This document shows positions 17,628-24,680 of a DNA stretch of 64,000 bases, in pieces. Within the stretch, counting starts at the first letter, position 1. Each line of letters starts with the position of its first letter. The translations under genes and the position numbers were made by a program. Source of the DNA: Lysinibacillus piscis (GTDB taxonomy: Bacteria > Bacillota > Bacilli > Bacillales_A > Planococcaceae); NCBI RefSeq assembly GCF_026012395.1, contig NZ_BRZA01000002.1, forward strand, positions 124,001 to 188,000. Direction: 5' to 3'. Under the pieces are notes generated by a model. It made no database searches. It saw nothing but the letters and a program-made list of their open reading frames with translations, and was not told the origin of the DNA.

Positions 17628-17932
17628 ATGAAATACAATCATTAATGCTGGAGTTATTACAACAATATTTAAGCAATATGGTAGTAGGTGCAAAGGTAAC
17701 GATTGATGGTGTTGTTTATGACAAAGAAATCTATCATACTAGCACGAAATATGGACTAAGAAAATATGTAAAGTTGTCTATGGAACAGGGCTTAGTAACT
17801 CGTGCAGCATTGGTAGATAGTCATGGACGAGAATTGTATGTAAAAACCATGAATTATCAAAAAGGGGTACAGGGGTATGTGATTACGTTCCCTTTACAAA
17901 TTGAAGCAAAAGAGGTGAAGGTAAATGCGTAA
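17624..17932 (+). CDS. Hypothetical tail protein
   Basis: A 102-residue protein of unknown function. Contains VGAKVTIDGVVYDKEIYHTS and a C-terminal strand VTFPLQIEAKEVKVNA. Its TTG start overlaps the previous stop (TTGA), and the next gene overlaps its end by 8 bases, so it belongs to the tail-fibre group. A fibre-linker or chaperone role is possible. Confidence 0.6.
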   Translation: MNEIQSLMLELLQQYLSNMVVGAKVTIDGVVYDKEIYHTSTKYGLRKYVKLSMEQGLVTRAALVDSHGRELYVKTMNYQKGVQGYVITFPLQIEAKEVKVNA

Positions 17933-18533
17933 GCTTATGAATGGTGAAATAGAATGGAATTTTAAAACAAACCCATACGACCGTACACAGTGGCATGATG
18001 ATGTGACGGATCCAGTGACAGGGGAAGTTATCGAGGATGGCACGCCTTACATGTCTGAGTACGCAAACAATTTTGAGTGGGGCATTTTCAATTTATATAA
18101 CGGTATGGTGGAAATGGCTCGTCAAATGCAGCGTATGCAGGTGCAACTAGAACTAGATGGACGTGCACCAGGGAATGGCGGTACATTTGCGGATACTCTG
18201 GATGGTAGCACAAATAAAATCACCTTAGATACAACACACACGGATATTATTGAGAATAAAGGTGGGCGACCCCCAGTCTTGCGAGTAGCGGATACAGCAG
18301 GTTTTAAAGCCTTTACGCAAGTGACGATTTTTGATGATGTGTCTAGCGAGGAAGTATTTATCACAGCAATTAATGCAGATGCAAAAACTATCACTGTACA
18401 AACCACCCTTACACATAACTTTAAAAAAGGTGCAAAAGTGGCTCGTAGTAATGTAGCAATTGACACAACATTGGCAGAGATGGGTGTTGGAGATTGGCAG
18501 ACTTATAATGTTGAATTAGTGGAGGTGGTGTAG
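17925..18533 (+). CDS. Hypothetical baseplate/fibre-associated protein
   Basis: A 202-residue acidic protein. The first 75 residues mention EWNFKTNPYDRTQWHDDVTD and a helix, and the last 110 are beta-rich (ITLDTTHTDIIENKGGRPPV, FTQVTIFDDVSSEEVFITAI, DAKTITVQTTLTHNFKKGAK). The layout suggests a coiled-coil foot with a beta tip, as in small fibre subunits. I do not recognise the family. Confidence 0.6.
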   Translation: MRKLMNGEIEWNFKTNPYDRTQWHDDVTDPVTGEVIEDGTPYMSEYANNFEWGIFNLYNGMVEMARQMQRMQVQLELDGRAPGNGGTFADTLDGSTNKITLDTTHTDIIENKGGRPPVLRVADTAGFKAFTQVTIFDDVSSEEVFITAINADAKTITVQTTLTHNFKKGAKVARSNVAIDTTLAEMGVGDWQTYNVELVEVV

Positions 18534-20987
18534 ATGGTTTTATATTACTGGCATAAATATACTGCAACACCGAATCAACCACCAATTTCTAGGGTATTCA
18601 AAGAGCAAGAGACAACGATTTATACTTTCACAGGTAATACTGCATATACGACCGCCATTGTAGGAAATCAACATCAGTTGAAACTAAATGGTGGGGAGGT
18701 TAGTTCTGCTGACCGATCTAGTGCTGGTCAAGTTTTATATACGGCAGTTAATAGTTACGAAGTGTTGGAATACCTTAGTAGAGGCCGTATAACGAACAAT
18801 GGGACGCCAGAATATTGGTGGGATGTATACAGAATCTACATCACAAATGCACAAGTCTACTATAATAAAGGTAGTTTTATTACCACAATTCAAGCAGAAG
18901 AAACTACCTACACTAACAATGCAAGAAATGCAGATGGTTATTGGTACGAACGTGGGACAGTTGTCAATACAGCGCCAACCCAACCAGGAGCATTTACACA
19001 ACCGAGCGGATTATTGGAAATTGGGGATGATAGAACATTTTCAGTAGGTGCTGCATCAGATGCAGAATCCAACTTAGCAAAATACATCTGGGAAGCATCT
19101 ATCAATAGTGGGGCGTATACAAAAGTTGGTGAAACAACTACACCTAATTTAACTTATAAAATTCCTACGGCCATAAATTTAAAGATGAGAGTAAAGGCTG
19201 TTGATACAGGTGGGTTAGAAAGTGCATATCGAGAAAGTAGTTTATATACAGTCATAGAACCACAATATTATTGGCAAAAATATAATACTAAAACAAATTA
19301 TACCTATGGTTTCGATTGGCAATCAACATCAGGACATATTTGGTGGACTCCTAATTCCGATGCAAGTGAATATTTCGAAAGTTTTACAATTGTAGAGAAT
19401 AATGGTCATCATACACCTAGAGGTACAGGTAGGCGAGCATTTGTAAATTACACTCCTGCTAACGGCCATCATGTATATCGTAACTATGAGACTTATGGTG
19501 TGATAAAGGTTCTAGTGGGTGATTGGGGTTCAACTGAATTCACCGCAGGGAAAATATCATTAACTCATGTGCAAACATTAGAATGGATGAATGTTACGGT
19601 CACAGCGATTGATTACTCTAGATCATCATTCATAACCACCCTTCAAGGAACGTATTCACAGTATCCAAATGACCAACGAAATCCAAATGATGGGTATTGG
19701 TATATACGAGGAAATAGAGTAAATCAATCGATTGCGCCACCAACAGCGTTTACACAGCCAACACAAAACAAAAAATTCCGACCTAGTGAGGTTGCTACTA
19801 TTGCATTTGGAGCTTCAAATGCACCGAATTTAGCCCTATATGAAGTAGATTACAAATACGGCACAGGTGCATGGACACAATTAGCCTACAACACGGCACT
19901 TACTCGTAGTCTGACTATTACAACAGATAAGTCATTAAAAACACTGGAGCTACGTGTACGTGCGAAAAACACAAGCAACATATATAGTGATTATATCCAT
20001 TCGGAGGTATTTGTCATTGAGCACAATTTAGCGCCAGTTGTCACATTAACAAATCCATCTGCCAACACGACACTATACGAAAATGATATTTTGCAAATTG
20101 CTGGCTCTGCATCAGATGTAGACGCTAATCAATCAGTCACAGTCTATGCACAAATCAACAGTGAGCAACGTATTGCGCTAGGTGTAGGTTTAAGTAATGC
20201 ACCTATATCATTTAGTAAGCAATTAAAATTTAGTGGAGGAAAGTTGTATGACGGTGATACAGTCCTTACAACCAGTTTGTTAGATGGTGTTCCACAAATA
20301 GTAAAGGTTTGGGCACAAGATGGTGATGGTGCTCAATCAACCATTGTAGAGCGTACATTTTATGTCGTACCTAACCGAGCCCCACAATTAACTGTGGATG
20401 CGGTTGTACCATCAGGTGTAATTGATGCTGATAAATTTACAATCAGTGGTACGGCAACAGATTTAGATGCCAATTCCGATGTAACTGTCACACGTCGTAT
20501 AAACGGTGGAAATCCTATCGAGATTTACAATGGTACAGGTGGAGAGTGGGAATTTGATATTTCCCTCGCTCAATTAAAAGTTGGTGAAAACTCAATCGTA
20601 ATTGAGGTAATCGACAATTACAGTGCTAAAGCCAGCAAAACAATCAAATTGAATAAAAATGAAATCAAAACGCCTATTTTACACTCCGTTGCTCGCTATA
20701 AAATCGAGCCACCGAAGGGAAGTGCAAAGGGCGTTTTATTGTGGATTCAGCGTGATGTGGACCTTGAGTTAGTAGCTGAATTATCTATGACATTACAAGG
20801 TGAGCAGGAGCAATATGCGACGCTAACAGCTGACCATACAGCGCCAGTGTCAGCGGAAATTGTTGAGGACGAATTTTATTATGAAGCAACTGAGCCTAAA
20901 AATAATATCATCTTAAAATTATCAGCTACTCGTCCAGATAGTAACGTGAATCACAAAATACATCTAATTTCGGGGGTGCTGGAGTAA
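18534..20987 (+). CDS. Large tail fibre with duplicated modules and Ig-like repeats
   Basis: An 817-residue, Thr/Ser/Asn-rich protein, probably the host-binding fibre or tip. Two copies of a module of roughly 240 residues are visible: each begins YYW-x-KY (about residues 3 and 244) and holds SFITT(I/L)Q (about 114 and 364), DGYWY-x-RG and a P-x-AFTQP linker. Each module is followed by a Fn3-like stretch. From about residue 500 there are tandem Ig/cadherin-like domains (ASDVDANQSVTV, ATDLDANSDVTV). The final 90 residues differ and may bind the virion or the next protein. GGAGGTGGTG precedes ATG 18534. Confidence 0.75.
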   Translation: MVLYYWHKYTATPNQPPISRVFKEQETTIYTFTGNTAYTTAIVGNQHQLKLNGGEVSSADRSSAGQVLYTAVNSYEVLEYLSRGRITNNGTPEYWWDVYRIYITNAQVYYNKGSFITTIQAEETTYTNNARNADGYWYERGTVVNTAPTQPGAFTQPSGLLEIGDDRTFSVGAASDAESNLAKYIWEASINSGAYTKVGETTTPNLTYKIPTAINLKMRVKAVDTGGLESAYRESSLYTVIEPQYYWQKYNTKTNYTYGFDWQSTSGHIWWTPNSDASEYFESFTIVENNGHHTPRGTGRRAFVNYTPANGHHVYRNYETYGVIKVLVGDWGSTEFTAGKISLTHVQTLEWMNVTVTAIDYSRSSFITTLQGTYSQYPNDQRNPNDGYWYIRGNRVNQSIAPPTAFTQPTQNKKFRPSEVATIAFGASNAPNLALYEVDYKYGTGAWTQLAYNTALTRSLTITTDKSLKTLELRVRAKNTSNIYSDYIHSEVFVIEHNLAPVVTLTNPSANTTLYENDILQIAGSASDVDANQSVTVYAQINSEQRIALGVGLSNAPISFSKQLKFSGGKLYDGDTVLTTSLLDGVPQIVKVWAQDGDGAQSTIVERTFYVVPNRAPQLTVDAVVPSGVIDADKFTISGTATDLDANSDVTVTRRINGGNPIEIYNGTGGEWEFDISLAQLKVGENSIVIEVIDNYSAKASKTIKLNKNEIKTPILHSVARYKIEPPKGSAKGVLLWIQRDVDLELVAELSMTLQGEQEQYATLTADHTAPVSAEIVEDEFYYEATEPKNNIILKLSATRPDSNVNHKIHLISGVLE

Positions 20988-21202
20988 TGTTACGACGTCA
21001 AAGATTAGCAAATGGCTCATTTGGAGAGCTTGAAAAAATCGGCTCTGCGCTCACAATAGATGAACAGGTCATGTCGCTGGGAGCACAATTAGCACAAGAA
21101 AAAATTAAAAATATACAAAAGGACATGCTTATCAATAGCTTGGGTACAACAATTACACAGTTGAAACTAGAAGTAATGGAGATGAAAGGGAGTGGGGAAT
21201 AA
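20987..21202 (+). CDS. Small coiled-coil phage protein
   Basis: A 71-residue protein with a predicted helix (VMSLGAQLAQEKIKNIQKDM, LEVMEMKGSG). Starts in TAATG overlap with the fibre gene and ends directly before the XkdX-like gene (1 base shared). Proteins of this kind are common near the end of tail operons; the function is unknown. Confidence 0.6.
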   Translation: MLRRQRLANGSFGELEKIGSALTIDEQVMSLGAQLAQEKIKNIQKDMLINSLGTTITQLKLEVMEMKGSGE

Positions 21203-21339
21203 TGCAATTTTGGCAAATCGCTTTTATGTATAAGTGGGTAACAGCAGAGCAATTACGATTAGCAGTGAAAACAGAAACAAATCCGTTTGGAGAAATTTCA
21301 TCAGCACAGTATAAAGAAATCACAGGACAAGATTTTTAG
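21202..21339 (+). CDS. xkdX: XkdX family small phage protein
   Basis: A 45-residue protein with WQIAFMYKWVTAEQLRLAVK and NPFGEISSAQYKEITGQDF, the recognisable XkdX pattern seen after fibre genes in many Bacillus prophages. Starts in a GGGGAATAATG context and shares one base with the preceding stop. The role is unknown. Confidence 0.82.
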   Translation: MQFWQIAFMYKWVTAEQLRLAVKTETNPFGEISSAQYKEITGQDF

Positions 21340-21473
21340 CTGAATCATTTCAAGTGCTTAGACTTTTGAAGATGCTGTCTCATGAGCCTCTTTCAAAGTG
21401 AATTTACATGAATAAAAGCTTTAGCTATAGCTTATTCGTCCTAATGAAGATATCAATAGAGATACTGAAGAAT

Positions 21474-21504
21474 AAAGCACATTCTATTATCGGATGTGCT
21501 TTTA
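21474..21504 (+). terminator. Hairpin between tail and lysis genes
   Basis: AAAGCACAT and ATGTGCTTT pair around an 11-base loop, followed by a short T-rich tract just upstream of the holin ribosome site. It could end most tail transcripts or attenuate lysis-gene expression. The 190-base gap between XkdX and holin holds nothing else I recognise, apart from a small AAGCTATAGCTT palindrome near 21418-21432. Confidence 0.55.
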
Positions 21505-21528
21505 TTATGGAAAGGAAAGTGTTCAAAT

Positions 21529-21951
21529 ATGGAACAAATTGAAAGAGTAGTGATTTTGAGTGTAAGCAGCTTTATCACTTATTTTCTGGGTGGTTGGTCA
21601 ATTTTATTAACAGCACTTATTACATTAAATGCACTTGATTATGCAACTGGATTAACAGCCAATTGGCGAAAACGGTCATCCTATAAGGCGTTTAGAGGTG
21701 GGATTAAAAAAGGTATTATGTGGATGTGGGTAGGTGTATCCAATCTCATCTATTTAATTTTGCTTGAGCTTGGTTATGATGCAGGAGAAGTGTTACCGAA
21801 TTTTGTGACGCTCTATTTTATTATTTTAGAAATTATATCACTTGAAGAAAACTCGAAGAAGCTTGGCTTGGATATGCCAACGCCTTTGAGTTTTTTTGTG
21901 GAAAAATTAAAAGAGATTTTTAATAAAAGTACAGGAGGGAATATGAAATGA
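21529..21951 (+). CDS. Phage holin (phage_holin_4 type)
   Basis: A 140-residue membrane protein that would form the lesion for endolysin release. It has hydrophobic segments at roughly residues 8-45 (two close helices) and 65-100, a DYATGLTANWRKR motif and the conserved EENSKKLGLDMPTPL near the end, typical of toxin secretion/lysis holins. ATG 21529 is picked because GGAAAGGAAAG lies about 10 bases upstream; the open frame begins 33 bases earlier. Next gene overlaps by 4 bases. Confidence 0.87.
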   Translation: MEQIERVVILSVSSFITYFLGGWSILLTALITLNALDYATGLTANWRKRSSYKAFRGGIKKGIMWMWVGVSNLIYLILLELGYDAGEVLPNFVTLYFIILEIISLEENSKKLGLDMPTPLSFFVEKLKEIFNKSTGGNMK

Positions 21952-22619
21952 GTATAAGTGTCACAACGACATGTAGAGATTTAGCCGAGTTATTACCAGC
22001 AGCAAGACAAGCTGTGCGACTTTTATTTCAGGAATGCTATAAAGCAGGCATCTCCAATATTTTTATTACTGAAACGTATCGTAGCCAAGAGCGCCAGAAT
22101 TACTTATATGCACAGGGCCGCACAAGACCTGGGCAAATTGTTACTTGGACATTACAAAGCAATCATAAATCACGCCTAGCATGGGACATCGCTGTTGGTC
22201 CACCACAATCATTGTATGATGTGGCAACATTGAGTAAAGTGGGGGCGATTGCTCGTAAATTAGGTATTACATGGGGTGGTGATTGGATGGGAAACATCGA
22301 CAGACCACACTTCGAGGTAAAAGCAAATTGGCAGATACCCACAGGCTATAAATTAGGTCAAGTAATCGTACCAAGCAACAGTAAGATGCAAGTACAGCTA
22401 ATTGTGGAAGATAAATCAAAGGAGGAAAACGCATTGACAAATACAAATTGGAATCCAGAAAGCCCTGCGATGGAAGCCGCTGTGGAGGCTTTTTTAGCGC
22501 AAGCAACTAAAGAAGGTATTATTCAAGAATCACATTTGAAGGACTTGCAAAATAAACACATGACAACGGATCGTTTATTAGGATTGTATATTACGATTCA
22601 GCAACGCCGAAATAAATAA
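21948..22619 (+). CDS. Endolysin, M15 family peptidase
   Basis: Cell-wall hydrolase, probably L-alanyl-D-glutamate or D-Ala-D-Ala type. The N-terminal 125 residues carry the M15 zinc motif set: ETYRSQERQNYLYAQGRTRP, SNHKSRLAWDIA (His and Asp ligands), WGGDW and RPHFE (second His). The usual glycine of SxHxxGxAxD is replaced by arginine, which is unusual. The C-terminal 90 residues have no known binding-repeat that I recognise, but end in a helical NWNPESPAMEAAVEAFLAQA. Starts in ATGA overlap with the holin, a classic lysis cassette. Confidence 0.88.
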   Translation: MSISVTTTCRDLAELLPAARQAVRLLFQECYKAGISNIFITETYRSQERQNYLYAQGRTRPGQIVTWTLQSNHKSRLAWDIAVGPPQSLYDVATLSKVGAIARKLGITWGGDWMGNIDRPHFEVKANWQIPTGYKLGQVIVPSNSKMQVQLIVEDKSKEENALTNTNWNPESPAMEAAVEAFLAQATKEGIIQESHLKDLQNKHMTTDRLLGLYITIQQRRNK

Positions 22620-22660
22620 CTGCAAAGCCTAGATTCAATTTATTTTGAATCTGGGCAGTT
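22616..22660 (+). terminator. Terminator-like hairpin after the endolysin
   Basis: Starting at the endolysin stop, ACTGC ... GCCTAGATTCAA pairs with TTGAATCTGGGC ... GCAGT around a TTTATT loop, with an AAA bulge. The stem is long, but no proper T tract follows. It marks the likely end of the prophage lysis operon. Confidence 0.6.
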
Positions 22661-22809
22661 TGAAAATTACAGTTTACACCTATTCTACATCTGTGATTTT
22701 TGAAAAATAAATAACCTATAACGAATGCTATGAAAAGTATAAATTCGTTATATTGAATCCCTTTTTTAGAGTAATTAAATAATTTGCTCCTTTATTTTTG
22801 ATTACAGTT

Positions 22810-22842
22810 TTTACATAATAAATCTGTTAAATATTGTATAAT
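22810..22842 (+). promoter_or_regulatory. Possible promoter of the 22875 gene
   Basis: TATAAT at 22837-22842 lies 33 bases before ATG 22875. The best upstream hexamer, TTTACA at 22810-22815, is 21 bases away, longer than ideal, so the -35 is uncertain. Confidence 0.3.
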
Positions 22843-22874
22843 AATATTATGAATATATTATAGGAGAGATGAAT

Positions 22875-23315
22875 ATGAAACTACAAGGTATTGTGAAGGG
22901 ATTAGTAATAGGTGTTATTTGTGCAAGTATCATTCCTTTTGTGTTCATGAATATTGGGCAGAGCTTAGCAGGCGGGACGGTAAGTTATTTAGGTGGAACA
23001 TGGTTGTATCTAGCAATAATGATACCAATCATTATCGCTTTAATAGGAGGAGGATACTATTTTTCAGTAGTACACACTGTTTCAAATAAAACAATGTGGT
23101 GGATTAGTTTTGCGATGGCTTTAATCGTTAGTTTATTTACTGGTACAGTAGGAATATTAATGGCTGAAAAAATACTACATGGAAATCTAGATACACTAAA
23201 TGTTAAAAGTATTATGGTTGCTGGTATTATTTATAGTGTCGTTTTTTTACCAATAACAGTGCCGCTCGGAAAACTAATTTTACACATTTTATATAAGTGG
23301 GTAGTTCGTAGATAG
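22875..23315 (+). CDS. Orphan four-helix membrane protein
   Basis: A 146-residue protein with four hydrophobic segments (about residues 7-27, 40-65, 75-97, 110-135) joined by short charged loops. I do not recognise a family. ATG 22875 follows AGGAGAG by 7 bases; ATG 22869 is too close to that site. It stands alone between the prophage lysis cassette and an IS-like remnant, so it may be a phage-carried extra gene or a host gene displaced by integration. Confidence 0.65.
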   Translation: MKLQGIVKGLVIGVICASIIPFVFMNIGQSLAGGTVSYLGGTWLYLAIMIPIIIALIGGGYYFSVVHTVSNKTMWWISFAMALIVSLFTGTVGILMAEKILHGNLDTLNVKSIMVAGIIYSVVFLPITVPLGKLILHILYKWVVRR

Positions 23316-23335
23316 CTAAAAATAAAGGTCACTTG

Positions 23336-23397
23336 TCAATTGTACCGCATCCCGAAAGTTAGACCATAAATTTAACAATAGGGTGCAGTACAATTGA
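23336..23397. repeat. Short inverted-repeat element, IS3-like remnant
   Basis: TCAATTGTACCGCATCCC at 23336 and GGGTGCAGTACAATTGA at 23381 form an inverted repeat with two transitions. Inside the left arm is GAAAGTTAGACC, a wording typical of IS3-family ends. The middle is only about 27 bases, so no transposase can be encoded. It may be two IS ends joined after internal loss, or a mini-element. Confidence 0.5.
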
Positions 23398-23552
23398 ATG
23401 ACTTTAAATTTCTATATAATTGTAGAAAGTCTTTCATATAGTTTCCAATATAAAATAAGATGAAACAAGCTGCTCGATATTAAATTAGCGCCCCCATAAT
23501 CCCCTCGAATCAAATCAACAATAATCCTTCATTATTGGAACTCAATATTTAT

Positions 23553-23597
23553 AAAAAACCCCGAAACATAAGGAATTTCCTTGTTTCGAGGTTTGAT
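23553..23597 (-). terminator. rpsD terminator
   Basis: Reading on the minus strand, AAACCTCGAAACAAGGAA pairs with TTCCTTATGTTTCGGGGTTT, followed by TTTTAT. It lies 29 bases after the rpsD stop. The 23315-23626 interval otherwise holds the IS-like remnant and a small AT-rich dyad (GACTTT to GAAAGTC). Confidence 0.85.
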
Positions 23598-23625
23598 AAA
23601 ATCGTCGATTGATAAGGCGAGAAAA

Positions 23626-24228
23626 TTAACGGCTGTAGAACTCGACGATAAGTGATTCGTTGATTTCACCTGATAATTCAGAACGCTCTGGAAGACGGTT
23701 GAATGTACCAACTTTTTTGTCTGCATCAAAAGTTAAGTAATCAGGTACGAAGTTGTTCACTTCGATTGCTTCTGTTACAACAGCAAGGTTTTGAGATTTT
23801 TCACGAAGAGAAATTGATTGACCTGGTTTAACGCTGAATGATGGAATATCAACGCGTTTGCCATCTACTAAAACGTGACCGTGGTTTACTAATTGACGAG
23901 CTCCACGACGAGTGCGAGCTAAACCTAAACGGTAAACAAGGTTGTCAAGGCGAGTTTCAAGAAGAACCATGAAGTTTTCACCATGTACACCTTTCATTTT
24001 ACCAGCGCGGTCAAATAAAGTACGGAATTGACGTTCGTTCATACCATACATATGACGTAGTTTTTGTTTTTCTTGAAGTTGTAAACCATATTCTGATAAT
24101 TTTTTACGTTGGTTTGGACCGTGTTGACCTGGTGCGTAAGGGCGTTTTTCGATTTCTTTACCTGTACCGCTTAATGAGATACCAAGACGACGTGATAATT
24201 TCCAAGATGGACCTGTATAACGAGACAT
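23626..24228 (-). CDS. rpsD: 30S ribosomal protein S4
   Basis: Primary 16S rRNA-binding protein of the small subunit, 200 residues as usual for Bacillus. [20 protein letters not shown] starts the protein and [20 protein letters not shown] marks the S4 RNA-binding domain. ATG at 24228 has GGAGGAGAC upstream on the minus strand; a longer open frame starting at 24273 adds 15 non-homologous residues and is rejected. Monocistronic, with its own promoter, leader and terminator, which fits autogenous control by S4. Confidence 0.98.
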   Translation of the reverse strand: MSRYTGPSWKLSRRLGISLSGTGKEIEKRPYAPGQHGPNQRKKLSEYGLQLQEKQKLRHMYGMNERQFRTLFDRAGKMKGVHGENFMVLLETRLDNLVYRLGLARTRRGARQLVNHGHVLVDGKRVDIPSFSVKPGQSISLREKSQNLAVVTEAIEVNNFVPDYLTFDADKKVGTFNRLPERSELSGEINESLIVEFYSR

Positions 24229-24436
24229 ATTGTTGTCTCCTCCTTTAAATTTGGTTTTTTGGTTGTAAAACAAAAACCAGTAGTACCCATTCTTATTGGC
24301 ATTTTATTTTCATGTACTTTCGCCTATGCAGCCATTAGGTTACACAATACACCATCCACTCTTTAGTTCTATTCACTAAAACGGAGGAATAAAATACACA
24401 TATAAGGTTATACCACTGCTGCGTTCATTTTACACA
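24229..24436 (-). promoter_or_regulatory. rpsD leader (S4-type autoregulatory leader, probable)
   Basis: A leader of about 200 bases lies between the rpsD promoter and start codon. Bacillus rpsD has a structured leader that S4 binds to repress its own translation; length and position match that. I could not fold it rigorously, so the assignment rests on context. Confidence 0.6.
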
Positions 24437-24442
24437 AATTAC

Positions 24443-24471
24443 ATTGTACCTCTTTAAATGAAACGCGTCAA
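24443..24471 (-). promoter_or_regulatory. rpsD promoter
   Basis: On the minus strand, TTGACG (24471-24466) and TACAAT (24448-24443) are separated by exactly 17 bases, close to the sigma-A consensus (5/6 each). Confidence 0.75.
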
Positions 24472-24680
24472 ATAATTTCGTAGATAATGATAAAATATTT
24501 TCATTTTAACTCAATGAATAGCCTTTTATTTAGGGCTTTTATTTCATTATGTACATCACGTTAAATATAAAATTTGGAGCATGAAATAGAATTGCATAGT
24601 CAAAAGGACACAAATTATGTATAATGCTTTATAAAGTGATCGTAATTGATTTGGACGTTATTAATAGAAAAGGTGATTTC

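Larger units (their letters stand above)
1..22660 (+). mobile_element. Myovirus-type prophage, late-gene half
   Basis: About thirty consecutive + strand genes, mostly overlapping or within about 15 bases of each other, run from terminase through head, connector, contractile tail, baseplate, fibre, holin and endolysin. Sheath (DUF3383-like), tube, gp25-like, J-like and spike/PAAR genes show a contractile tail. The left end lies outside the window. The right end is placed just after the hairpin that follows the endolysin, because ordinary chromosomal genes begin soon after. Integrase, repressor and replication genes are not present here, and I could not identify an attachment-site repeat. All structural frames seen are intact, so a functional phage is possible but not shown. 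Confidence 0.93.
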
